DNA of 64,000 nucleotides, taken from contig NZ_JAIQXT010000001.1 of assembly GCF_020177055.1 (NCBI RefSeq), forward strand, positions 1 through 64,000, read 5' to 3'. How positions within the stretch are numbered: the first letter of the stretch is position 1; every line of letters starts with the position of its first letter. Shown one piece after another: positions 8,842-17,089 of the stretch. Position numbers and translations under genes: made by a program. Source of the stretch: Sphingomonas sp. R647 (GTDB taxonomy: Bacteria > Pseudomonadota > Alphaproteobacteria > Sphingomonadales > Sphingomonadaceae). The notes under the pieces are model-generated. The model worked only from the letters and a program-made list of their open reading frames with translations. It ran no database searches and was not told the origin of the DNA.

Positions 8842-10007
8842 CGCGGCTGCTGATCGTCCACTATGCCGGTGACTATCGCGAGGCCGATCGACTGCGCCGC
8901 GCCGAAGGCCGCGAGATCTATTATGGCCATGGCTATGTGCTCGACTCGCTCGAACAGATGCGCGCCGCGCATGGCGAGGTCGGATTCCTGTGCAGCCTTG
9001 CGCCTGCCCATTGGGAGCAGCTTCCCAATGGGGTGACCGTGATCGGCGCCAACGCCAATCCCGATCGCAATCCGGCCGCGGTGATCGCCCTGATCGAGCG
9101 CTTTGCGCCCACTCACCTCATCGTCAACGGGCCGATGCTTCCGCTGATCCGCTGGGGCCTTGCCAACCGCGTCCGGCTTGGCGTCGTGCTCGCCGACTCC
9201 TTTGCCAATCCCTATTATCGCTGGATCCGCTTTCGCGCCCTGCCGCGCCTGCTCAACGATCCGCGCGTGAGCCTTGTCGCCAATCATGGGGTCAATGCGG
9301 CGCGCGCGCTGGTCAAGCTCGGCGTCGCTGCCGACAAGGTCATGGCGTGGGATTTCCCGCATCCGCGCACCCCGTTCCAGTATCCGGTCAAGTCGAACAG
9401 GGGCCCTGCACCCCATAATCTCATCTATGTCGGCTCGATCAGCGCCAAGAAGGGAGTTGGTGACCTCATCCGGGCGGTCGAGCTGCTCGATGGCCGGCGC
9501 GACGTTCGCCTCAAAATCGTCGGGGTCGGACAAACCGACCGGTTTGCCCGGCTGACTCAGCGGCTCGGCCTGGCCGATCGCGTGACATTCCTCGGTCTTG
9601 TTCCCAACAATGCCATACCGGCCATGATGCACCAGGCCGATGCGGTGATCGTTCCGAGCCGGCACAGCTTCCCCGAGGGATTGCCCCTGACCCTGTATGA
9701 GGGTCTGGCCTCGCGCACCCCGGTCATCGCCTCGGATCATCCGATGTTCGAAGGCCATCTCGTCGATGGCCGCAGTGCGATCATCTTCCGGGCCGGCCAG
9801 CCCCTCGACCTTGCCGACGCGATCGACCGCCTGTTTGTCGATGCCGCGCTCTATGCGCGGGTCTCGGCCGGCGCTGAAGCCGCCTGGCAGCGCATGCAGG
9901 TGCCGCTCAAATGGGGCGAGATGATCGACCGCTGGGTCTACGACCAGCCTTCCGATCGCGACTGGCTTGCCGGGCACACGCTCGCCGCCTCGGGCGTGAC
10001 GCCATGA
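8838..10007 (+). CDS. Glycosyltransferase family 4
   Basis: A 389-residue GT4-type protein beginning MTRLLIVHYAGDYREADRL at the ATG that overlaps the flippase stop (ATGA). The C-terminal Rossmann domain shows LIYVGSISAKKGVGDLIRAV and, near residue 280, the donor-binding PSRHSFPEGLPLTLYEGLAS stretch with the conserved glutamates. It is predicted to be a cytoplasmic, retaining enzyme adding one residue to the lipid-linked EPS repeat. The next glycosyltransferase begins at its stop codon, again with an ATGA overlap, so three genes in a row are coupled. Confidence 0.85.
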   Translation: MTRLLIVHYAGDYREADRLRRAEGREIYYGHGYVLDSLEQMRAAHGEVGFLCSLAPAHWEQLPNGVTVIGANANPDRNPAAVIALIERFAPTHLIVNGPMLPLIRWGLANRVRLGVVLADSFANPYYRWIRFRALPRLLNDPRVSLVANHGVNAARALVKLGVAADKVMAWDFPHPRTPFQYPVKSNRGPAPHNLIYVGSISAKKGVGDLIRAVELLDGRRDVRLKIVGVGQTDRFARLTQRLGLADRVTFLGLVPNNAIPAMMHQADAVIVPSRHSFPEGLPLTLYEGLASRTPVIASDHPMFEGHLVDGRSAIIFRAGQPLDLADAIDRLFVDAALYARVSAGAEAAWQRMQVPLKWGEMIDRWVYDQPSDRDWLAGHTLAASGVTP

Positions 10008-11140
10008 CGCGCGCGCCGGTCCAGCAAGGAGCGATCCAGTTCGCCGCGACGCACAGCGCCGCCGGCGGTATCCGCGAATTGTGGGACGATCTCGCGCTCG
10101 GCCTTGCGCGCACGGGCACACCCTGTACGCGATTTGTGCTGTATCCTCCCGCCGACCCGGTCGCCGAAACGGTCGATTTTGACGCCTGGCAGCATATCGT
10201 CGAACAAAAGCCCGACACGCTGTCGGGCTGGCGCGCGATGTTTACTGGCCTGGTTCGCCACCTGCGCGCGACGCAGCCGCGCGCGGTCGTGACATCGATG
10301 CCGGCCTGCAACGTGATCGTGCCGGTCGCCGTCACCGCAGCACGGGTTTCGACCCGTGTGTTCATCACCCATCATTCGCCGGCCGCGACCCACAATCCAA
10401 AGCTCGACCGCCTTGATTCCTGGACCGGTCGTCTCGCCTGCGTCGAAGCGATCGTCTCGGTGTCCGACGCCGTGGCGGCAAGCCTTGCCCACAAGCCGGC
10501 AGCCTATCGTGCAAAGAGCCGGACGATCCGCAACGCATTGCCAGAAGCCGTGGAGGCGGCGATCGACCGGTTGCGCAAGCCGCGCCCGGACGGCGCGCCG
10601 CCGGTGCGGATCGTCGCGCTTGGCCGGCTCACCGCGCAGAAAAACTATCCCCAGCTGATCGATGCGATGGCGCTGGTCGAGGGCGCCGAACTCGAGATCA
10701 TCGGCGGCGGCGAGGACGAGGCCGTGCTGCGTACGCGCGCGGCGATGCGCTGCCCCTCGGGAGAGATCTTCTTTTCTGGTCACCTCCCGCGCGAACGGGC
10801 CCTTGCCATTGCCGCCGCTGCCGACATCTTCGTGCAGATCAGCCTGTATGAAGGACACAGTCTCGCCTTGATCGAGGCCGCCAGGCTCGGGCTGCCGCTC
10901 GTGGTCTCCGACGTGCCGGAACAGGTCGAGGCGATCACCGCGCAGGACGGCACGCGTTGCGGCATCGTGGTGCCGCTTGGCGACCCTCAGGCGCTTGCCC
11001 GCGAGCTGAATGCACTGGCAGCCGATCCCTGGGCGCGCACCGCCTGGTCGACCCTCGCGCTGCGTATCGCCGAGGAAGCCTCCAATGCGGCCATGATCGC
11101 GCGCTATGCAGGCTTGCTCGGTCTGGCCCAGGACCGCTAG
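10004..11140 (+). CDS. Glycosyltransferase family 4
   Basis: A 378-residue GT4-type enzyme starting at the ATG overlapping the preceding stop (MTRAPVQQGAIQFAATHSAA). The N-terminal half contains GGIRELWDDLALGLARTG and FITHHSPAATHNPKLDRLDS. The C-terminal domain has IVALGRLTAQKNYPQLIDAM and QISLYEGHSLALIEAARLGL, the usual donor-binding and E-x7-E region. It is predicted to act on the lipid-linked repeat in the cytoplasm. Sugar specificity is not readable. An alternative frame start far upstream (9911) is rejected because it would overlap the previous gene by about 100 bases. Confidence 0.85.
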   Translation: MTRAPVQQGAIQFAATHSAAGGIRELWDDLALGLARTGTPCTRFVLYPPADPVAETVDFDAWQHIVEQKPDTLSGWRAMFTGLVRHLRATQPRAVVTSMPACNVIVPVAVTAARVSTRVFITHHSPAATHNPKLDRLDSWTGRLACVEAIVSVSDAVAASLAHKPAAYRAKSRTIRNALPEAVEAAIDRLRKPRPDGAPPVRIVALGRLTAQKNYPQLIDAMALVEGAELEIIGGGEDEAVLRTRAAMRCPSGEIFFSGHLPRERALAIAAAADIFVQISLYEGHSLALIEAARLGLPLVVSDVPEQVEAITAQDGTRCGIVVPLGDPQALARELNALAADPWARTAWSTLALRIAEEASNAAMIARYAGLLGLAQDR

Positions 11141-11148
11141 CAGGGCTT

Positions 11149-12612
11149 ATGCGCTCACGCCTCTCCGCCTTGCCCGCAACGGCTGCACCGATGCCCCGCA
11201 GCGCGATCGCCGGTGCAATGCCGTCGCGGATCGACGAAGCCCCTGCACATCGGCGGCAGCGTACGGTTTGCCTTGCTGCCCTGTGGGGGTTTCTGGCGGT
11301 GGTGCTGATCGGAACCTCGCCATTTGAGGAATGGGCCTTTTCCGGGGCGATCGGGGCGGGCGATTTGCTCAACCAGCTGATCTATCTGGTGCTGTTTGCC
11401 TTGCTGCTGTTCGGCACTGGCCGTCTCAGCAGGCGTGGCCTGCTTCCGATCCCGCTGGGCCTGTGCCTGGTCCTTGGCTATTGCGCGATCTCGATCCTGT
11501 GGGCCGTCGATCCGCTGATCTCGGCGCGGCGCCTCGCGCTTGCCGGCCTGACCGTGTGGATCTGTTTTCGCCTGACGCTCGCGCTCGGCCCTGAGCGGCT
11601 GCTGCGCACCCTGCGCATCGCCCTGATCGGGTTGCTGGTCATCAACTTTCTGGTCGTGTTTCTCACCCCCTATGGGGTCCACCCGGAGGTGTTCGGCGAT
11701 GAATCGCTCGTCGCCGGCAACTGGCGCGGGATCATTCCCCACAAGAATATCGCCGGCGCCGCCTGCGCCTTCACCATCCTCCTGATGGTGTTCGACAATC
11801 GCCAGTTCTCAAGGCTCGTCTCGGCCGTGGTGATCGTCGGTGCGCTGGTCTTTCTCTACTACAGCCAGGCCAAGACCTCGCAGGGGATCCTCGTGCTGGC
11901 GCTTGCGCTGGGCTGGCTTGCCCGCGGCTACAGCCCAAATTTCCGGGGCATCTTCGCGCTGCTTCTCGTGATCCTGGTCGGTCTTGGGATCCAGCTCCTG
12001 TCGGTCAACAGCGCGCTGGTGCGCGACATGCTGAACGATCCCGCCATGCTCACCGGACGAACCGCGATCTGGCCGCTGCTGCTTGAATATATCGCCGAAC
12101 GGCCGTTCACCGGCGCTGGCTTTGGTTCATTCTGGCAGATTGGCGATGCCAGTCCGATCTGGTGGCTGACCTCGGGCTGGGTCGCACGCTTTGCCGCCCA
12201 TGGCCATAATGGCTATCTCGACCTTGCCGCGACGATCGGATTGCCAGGGATGGCGCTGGCGGTGGCCGCGCTGCTGCTCTGGCCGGGCCTGCGCCTGATG
12301 CTCAGCTTCGGGATCGGCGCGAAACGCCGCGCGCTGCTGCTGGCGCTGCTCACCTTCTGCGCTGGACATAACCTGACCGAATCCTCGCTGCTCAACGGTG
12401 CCGCCGTGGTCCAGGTGTTCCTGCTCTTCACGATCGCGATCATCTATTTCCACTCCGACGCCAGCGAGGGCGCGCATCAGCGAATCGCCGCCCGTGCGCG
12501 GCGTATTCTCGGACTTGGCCGCACACGGGGCGTCTCGCCTCCAGCTGCAGCCCGCGTCGGTACGCAGACCTCGCGCGTTGTGCGTCAGCAACCGGTGTCG
12601 CGTGACGCGTAG
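11149..12612 (+). CDS. O-antigen ligase/polymerase family (Wzy-like) membrane protein, second copy
   Basis: A 487-residue polytopic membrane protein, eight bases after the preceding glycosyltransferase. It repeats the motif series of the protein at 363-1742: NWRGIIPHKNIAG, then YSQAKTSQG, TGAGFGSFW, GHNGYLDLAATIGLPG and GHNLTESSLL. Because it sits in one operon with the flippase, it is the better candidate for the true repeat polymerase (Wzy) of this EPS. The C-terminal 60 residues are arginine-rich and presumably cytoplasmic. ATG 11149 (MRSRLSALPATAAP) is chosen; the long upstream extension runs out of frame through the previous gene. Confidence 0.85.
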   Translation: MRSRLSALPATAAPMPRSAIAGAMPSRIDEAPAHRRQRTVCLAALWGFLAVVLIGTSPFEEWAFSGAIGAGDLLNQLIYLVLFALLLFGTGRLSRRGLLPIPLGLCLVLGYCAISILWAVDPLISARRLALAGLTVWICFRLTLALGPERLLRTLRIALIGLLVINFLVVFLTPYGVHPEVFGDESLVAGNWRGIIPHKNIAGAACAFTILLMVFDNRQFSRLVSAVVIVGALVFLYYSQAKTSQGILVLALALGWLARGYSPNFRGIFALLLVILVGLGIQLLSVNSALVRDMLNDPAMLTGRTAIWPLLLEYIAERPFTGAGFGSFWQIGDASPIWWLTSGWVARFAAHGHNGYLDLAATIGLPGMALAVAALLLWPGLRLMLSFGIGAKRRALLLALLTFCAGHNLTESSLLNGAAVVQVFLLFTIAIIYFHSDASEGAHQRIAARARRILGLGRTRGVSPPAAARVGTQTSRVVRQQPVSRDA

Positions 12613-12711
12613 CGAGGCCTTGTCCGAGGTGCGCTTTGGCGCCTATTTCTCGGCGGGCTCGCCGCTCCATGGTGGTGAGACCGCTGCCTGTTCGATCGGT
12701 CGGGGAGAAGA

Positions 12712-13569
12712 GTGATCCAGGATCGACACGCCCCGCCCTCGGACGCGCGTTCGCTCGACCCGCCGTCGCCTGTCCCCGGACCGGGCACAGACGCGCTGCG
12801 CGACGAGCAGGCGATCCCGACACTCACCGTCGGTGGAATCAGGCTTGCACGGCTCAGCCGCGCAGAGCTGGCGCGCTGCATGGCGGGCGATGTCGCGCGC
12901 GCGCGCGCAGGACGCATGGAGCGGCCCCGCATCGTCACCTCGGCAAATGGCAGTGTCGTAGCAGCCTATCATCGCGATCGTTCGTTTCGCGCGGCGATCG
13001 ATGCCGCCGATATCGTCGATGCCGATGGCATGCCGATCGTGTTTGCGAGCCGCCTGTTCTGTCGTCGGCCCCTCGAGGAGCGCACCTCGACCACCGATTT
13101 TCTGCTCGATGCCGCACAGATCGCCGCGCGCGACGGCATCCGGTTCTTCTTCCTCGGCGCACGGCCCGGCGTTGCAGCCCGCGCCGCCGAGCATCTGCGC
13201 TGCCGCTTTCCCGGCCTGAAGGTCGTGGGGACGCGGCACGGATTTTTCAGCGCGGACGAGCTCCCGGCCATCATCGAGCGGATCAGGGCGGCGCAGACCG
13301 ATGTGCTGTGGATCGGCATGGGCAGTCCACGCCAGGAGGAAATCGCGGTACAGGCAGCCCCGCTTCTTGCAGGGGTTGGCTGGGTCAGGACCTGTGGCGG
13401 CCTGTTCGACCATTATGGCGGCGGGGTCTCGCGCGCACCCGAGTGGATGCAGCGGCTCGGCCTCGAATGGCTGTATCGCGCCGCGCGCGAGCCCTTGCGG
13501 CTTGGCTGGCGATATCTCGTGACCAATCCGGTCGCGGTCTATTATCTGCTGCGACGAACCCATGACTAG
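12712..13569 (+). CDS. WecG/TagA/CpsF family glycosyltransferase (GT26)
   Basis: A 285-residue GT26-type protein. Diagnostic features are IVTSANGSVVAAYHRD, then DAADIVDADGMPIVFASRLF, followed by ERTSTTDFLLDAA, FFFLGARPGVAARAAEHL and the VLWIGMGSPRQEEIA motif typical of WecG/TagA/GumM proteins. Members transfer ManNAc, ManNAcA or glucuronic acid residues to polyprenyl-linked acceptors as peripheral membrane enzymes; xanthan GumM belongs to this family. GTG 12712 follows GGGGAGAAGA. The N-terminal 35 residues are proline-rich and weakly ordered. Operon position is between the polymerase and the Asp-box protein. Confidence 0.88.
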   Translation: MIQDRHAPPSDARSLDPPSPVPGPGTDALRDEQAIPTLTVGGIRLARLSRAELARCMAGDVARARAGRMERPRIVTSANGSVVAAYHRDRSFRAAIDAADIVDADGMPIVFASRLFCRRPLEERTSTTDFLLDAAQIAARDGIRFFFLGARPGVAARAAEHLRCRFPGLKVVGTRHGFFSADELPAIIERIRAAQTDVLWIGMGSPRQEEIAVQAAPLLAGVGWVRTCGGLFDHYGGGVSRAPEWMQRLGLEWLYRAAREPLRLGWRYLVTNPVAVYYLLRRTHD

Positions 13570-13590
13570 ACGGCATCCAGGGGAAACAGC

Positions 13591-16035
13591 GTGGAAGGTG
13601 CGACGAACAAACGGACGCGACGCGACGTGCGCTACGCCGATTTTGTCGGAAAGCCCGCGCGCTCGCGCCGCTGGATTCTTTTCTCAGTGATCGCCGCCGG
13701 CCTGGTTGCCGCTTCCGGCGCGGTCGCTGCCTTCATGCTGCTCGGCAGCCCCTTTCCAGGCGAGCGCCCGAAAGCTCCGCCCGCTCTGTCCGCTGTCGGG
13801 GCCCCGGTGAAGGGCGAAGCCTATCAGTGGAAGCGCGTCGCGATCGGCGGCGGTGGCATGATCTCGGGGCTTTCGATCTCACCGGGGGCAGAGACCTTCG
13901 TCGCGCGCGCCGATGTCTATGGCGCCTTTATCTGGGATGCGCAGGCCAATCGCTGGGCGCAGCTCGTGACCGAGGCGGCGATGCCGGCCATCTTCCGTGC
14001 GCAGAACGGGATCGCCGATGGCGTCTACGAGATTGTCGTCGCGCCCTCGCGCCCCAACCGCATCTACATGGCGGTCAAGGGGCGGGTGTTCCGCTCGGAT
14101 GATCGCGGTCGGAGCTTTGTCCTTGCCGGTGCGTCCAATCCGTTTCCGTTCCGCTGGGACGCCAACAGCGAATATCGCCTGCACGGACCATTCATGGCGG
14201 TCGATCCGGCTGATCCCGACCTGGTGCTCCTTGGCACACCTGCCAACGGGCTGTGGCGCTCGCAGGATGCCGGTGCCACCTGGGCGCGGGTTGCATCGGT
14301 CCCGACCAGCAAGGACCGCAAGGACGCGCCCGATATCCAGGCGCCCGGAACGATGCTGTGGTACGAGCAGCCCGCCGGTGGCAAGCCGACCGGGCGCATC
14401 TTCGCGCTGGCTTCGGGGAGCGGCATGTATGTCTCGCGCGACCGTGGGCTGACCTTCACGCCGCTCGCATCGGGCGCGCAGCCAATGACGCTGCAGCGCG
14501 GTGGCTTTGACCGGCGCGGCAGCTTTTTCGGGGTCGACGATGCGACGCGCTCGATCTGGTCGTTCAAGGACGGGCGCTGGCGGGACCTGACCAGCGAGCT
14601 TGGTCTTGCCGCGCGCGATTATGCCGCGATCGCCGCCAATCCGCGCGCCGATCAGATCTTCATCTTCGATCGCGGTGGTGCTGGCTACACCTCGGTCGAT
14701 GGCGGCGAACGCTGGATGACCGTCTCGCATTCGGCCTCGGTCGGGGCAGGGGACCCGCCTTGGCTGCGGGTCGCCGATCAGCCCTTTTTCACCACTGCCG
14801 ACATCCGCTTCGACCCGGTCCGCGCGAACCGGCTCTGGGTGGCTTCGGGGGTCGGCGTCTTCCACGCCGATGTCGAACCCGGCTCGACCGGCGTTGAATG
14901 GGTCAGCCAGACCCGCGGGATCGAGGAACTCGTCGCCAATGACGTGATCCATCCGCCAGGCGGCGCGCCGCTATTTGCCGGCTGGGACTTTGGCATCCAT
15001 GTAAAGCCCGACCTTGCGGCCTATTCGACGACCTTTGCGCCGGGCGAACGCTCGCTGATGTCGGTCCAGCAGCTCGACTGGACCCCGGCAAAACCGGGCG
15101 TGATCGTCACCAATGCGTCCGATGCCCGCATGGGATGCTGCTCTGAAGACGGCAATGCGGTGATGGCAGGGGTGAGCACCAATGGCGGCGCGGACTGGCG
15201 CAAATTTGCGGCGCTTCCGACTCCGCCTGGCACCAAGGACGATGATCCCTGGCGGATGTCGTTCGGCACGATCGCCGTCTCGTCCAGCGACGCCGCCAAT
15301 ATCGTGTGGGCACCTGCCTTCAACCGGCAGCCCTATTACACGATGGACAGCGGGCGCAGCTGGAAGCCGGTCATTCTCGAGGGGGCGACCGGTGATACCC
15401 CCGGATCCTTCGCTGCCTTCTATTATCAGCGCAAGACGCTTGCCGCAGACAAGAGCGCGCCTGCGACCTTCTATCTCTATCACAGTGGCGAGGCCCCCAA
15501 TGGGGCGCTGGTCGGGCTATGGCGAACCCGCGATGGCGGCGCGAGCTGGATACGCGTGTTTGCAGGCGAGATCGCACCCTCCAGCAACATGGCTGCCAAA
15601 TTGCGCTCGGTGCCCGGCCATGCCGGCCATCTCTTCTTCACCTCCGCCTTCGAACATGTCTCGGACACGGGGCTGCGCCGCAGCAGCGATGGCGGCGCGA
15701 CCTGGCGGCTGGTCCCCGATGTCACCCGGGTCGACGATATCGCCTTTGGCAAGGCGGCACCGGGCGCGTCCTATCCTGCCATTTACATTTCGGGCCAGGT
15801 CGGCGGCGAATATGGCATCTGGCGTTCGGTCAACAATGGGAGTGCCTGGCACCGGCTCGCCGAGTTCCCGGTCGGAACCCTCGACCAGGTTACCGTGATC
15901 GGGGCCGATCCCGACATATTTGGCCGGGTCTATCTGGGCTATAAGGGATCGGGCTGGATCTGGGGCGAACCGGCTCCGTGCAAGCCGGCCGCCTATGCAG
16001 CGCTTGCCGACACCCACTGCGCCGCGGTGCGCTGA
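13591..16035 (+). CDS. Membrane-anchored Asp-box beta-propeller protein (GH74/BNR-like)
   Basis: An 814-residue protein with a short basic cytoplasmic N-terminus, one membrane helix (WILFSVIAAGLVAASGAVAA, about residues 29-50) and a large periplasmic domain. The domain opens with WKRVAIGGGGMISGLSISP and ADVYGAFIWDA, which resembles the start of GH74 two-propeller glycosidases. At least eight Asp-box turns follow, including RSDDRGRSF, RSQDAGATW, SRDRGLTF, SVDGGERW, TMDSGRSW, RTRDGGASW and RSSDGGATW. It may cut, bind or organise the nascent polysaccharide; I cannot identify the catalytic aspartates of GH74 with certainty, so activity is inference. It lies inside the EPS operon between a glycosyltransferase and an acyltransferase gene. 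A signal-anchor instead of a cleavable leader would keep it at the inner membrane. Confidence 0.75.
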   Translation: MEGATNKRTRRDVRYADFVGKPARSRRWILFSVIAAGLVAASGAVAAFMLLGSPFPGERPKAPPALSAVGAPVKGEAYQWKRVAIGGGGMISGLSISPGAETFVARADVYGAFIWDAQANRWAQLVTEAAMPAIFRAQNGIADGVYEIVVAPSRPNRIYMAVKGRVFRSDDRGRSFVLAGASNPFPFRWDANSEYRLHGPFMAVDPADPDLVLLGTPANGLWRSQDAGATWARVASVPTSKDRKDAPDIQAPGTMLWYEQPAGGKPTGRIFALASGSGMYVSRDRGLTFTPLASGAQPMTLQRGGFDRRGSFFGVDDATRSIWSFKDGRWRDLTSELGLAARDYAAIAANPRADQIFIFDRGGAGYTSVDGGERWMTVSHSASVGAGDPPWLRVADQPFFTTADIRFDPVRANRLWVASGVGVFHADVEPGSTGVEWVSQTRGIEELVANDVIHPPGGAPLFAGWDFGIHVKPDLAAYSTTFAPGERSLMSVQQLDWTPAKPGVIVTNASDARMGCCSEDGNAVMAGVSTNGGADWRKFAALPTPPGTKDDDPWRMSFGTIAVSSSDAANIVWAPAFNRQPYYTMDSGRSWKPVILEGATGDTPGSFAAFYYQRKTLAADKSAPATFYLYHSGEAPNGALVGLWRTRDGGASWIRVFAGEIAPSSNMAAKLRSVPGHAGHLFFTSAFEHVSDTGLRRSSDGGATWRLVPDVTRVDDIAFGKAAPGASYPAIYISGQVGGEYGIWRSVNNGSAWHRLAEFPVGTLDQVTVIGADPDIFGRVYLGYKGSGWIWGEPAPCKPAAYAALADTHCAAVR

Positions 16036-16042
16036 TACCGCG

Positions 16043-17041
16043 ATGGAACCGGCGGCAGCGAGCGGCGCGCGTATCCTGTGGATCGACATCGCCCGCGGCC
16101 TCGGCATCCTCCTGGTGGTTGCCGGCCATGTCGAGCGCGGGCTTGTCAGCGCAGGCGTTGCGACCGCGTCGGCCTGGGCCGGTATCGACCTTGCAATCTA
16201 CAGCTTCCACATGGCGCTGTTCATGCTGCTGGCGGGGCTCAACGTGCCGCGCACGTTTCGCCGGGGGCGGGGCCCCTTTCTGATCGGCAAGGTCAGGAGC
16301 GTCTATCACCCCTATCTGGTCTGGTCCGCGATCCAGGGTGGCCTGCTGTTGCTCGTGTCGGGCGCGGCGAACAGCGCGGCGAGCTGGAGCGATCTCGTCC
16401 AGATCCCGTGGCGCCCGATCATGCAGTTCTGGTTCCTCTATGTGCTGATGGCCTATCTGCTCCTGGTCACGCTGACGGGCATGCAGCGCTGGCTGCTCAT
16501 CCTGCTGGGGGTGGCAGCGATCGCTGCCAATATGAGCCTTGAATCGCTCAGCCTGCTCAATCGCCTGCTTTTCTATCTTCCATTCTTCATCGCGGGCGCG
16601 CTGCTCGGTGAGCATCTGGATTCCGTGCGGCGACCCGCGCTGATCTCGCTTGGTATCTTAACTGCGCTATGGGCTGCAGCGCTTGCGCTGGTGATGCCGC
16701 GCGATCCGCTCGCGCATCTTGGGCTGGCGGCCTTGCCCTGCGCGGTCCTTGGTACCCTCGCCATTCTGGGCCTTGCGCACCATGTCGAGGGGAGGGCGGC
16801 ATTGCTGCTCGCCTGGATCGGCCAGCGTTCGCTGTCGATCTTCGTGATGCATATCCTGGCCAGTGCGGCGACCCGGATCGCACTTCTCAAATTCGTGCCG
16901 GATGCTCCCGAGCTGCTCTATTTTGCAGCTGGCATGACCGCAGGCGTCCTGCTGCCCTGCCTTGCCCTTGGAATTGCACACCGGGCAGGAATCGCGGCCT
17001 GGCTCGGCCTTGAGAAACGGTCCGCGGGGGCCCTGCGGTGA
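16043..17041 (+). CDS. Acyltransferase-3 family membrane protein
   Basis: A 332-residue protein with about ten membrane segments and the family start RILWIDIARGLGILLVVAGH, carrying the catalytic-type histidine at the end of the first helix. FHMALFMLLAGLNVPRTF and PYLVWSAIQ follow, as in WecH/fucose-4-O-acetylase-like proteins. It probably transfers acetyl or other acyl groups onto EPS sugars. It is the last gene of the plus-strand operon, seven bases after the Asp-box gene, and converges on the wzc gene at 17090. ATG 16043 is chosen as the start directly before the conserved first helix. Confidence 0.85.
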   Translation: MEPAAASGARILWIDIARGLGILLVVAGHVERGLVSAGVATASAWAGIDLAIYSFHMALFMLLAGLNVPRTFRRGRGPFLIGKVRSVYHPYLVWSAIQGGLLLLVSGAANSAASWSDLVQIPWRPIMQFWFLYVLMAYLLLVTLTGMQRWLLILLGVAAIAANMSLESLSLLNRLLFYLPFFIAGALLGEHLDSVRRPALISLGILTALWAAALALVMPRDPLAHLGLAALPCAVLGTLAILGLAHHVEGRAALLLAWIGQRSLSIFVMHILASAATRIALLKFVPDAPELLYFAAGMTAGVLLPCLALGIAHRAGIAAWLGLEKRSAGALR

Positions 17042-17051
17042 CCCCCGCGGT

Positions 17052-17086
17052 GGACGGGCGCGGATGCGGTTGAAACGCGTCCGTCC
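17052..17086. terminator. Hairpin between convergent EPS operons
   Basis: GGACGGGCGCG (17052-17062) pairs with CGCGTCCGTCC (17076-17086) over 11 bp with one G-U pair and a 13-base loop. It fills the 48-bp gap between two convergent operons, so a bidirectional terminator is likely, although no long T-run follows. Confidence 0.5.
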
Positions 17087-17089
17087 AGT

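Noticed and set aside
8718..10121. 467-codon minus-strand frame across two glycosyltransferase genes
   Set aside because: It spans the boundary of two overlapping plus-strand genes and has no domain character.
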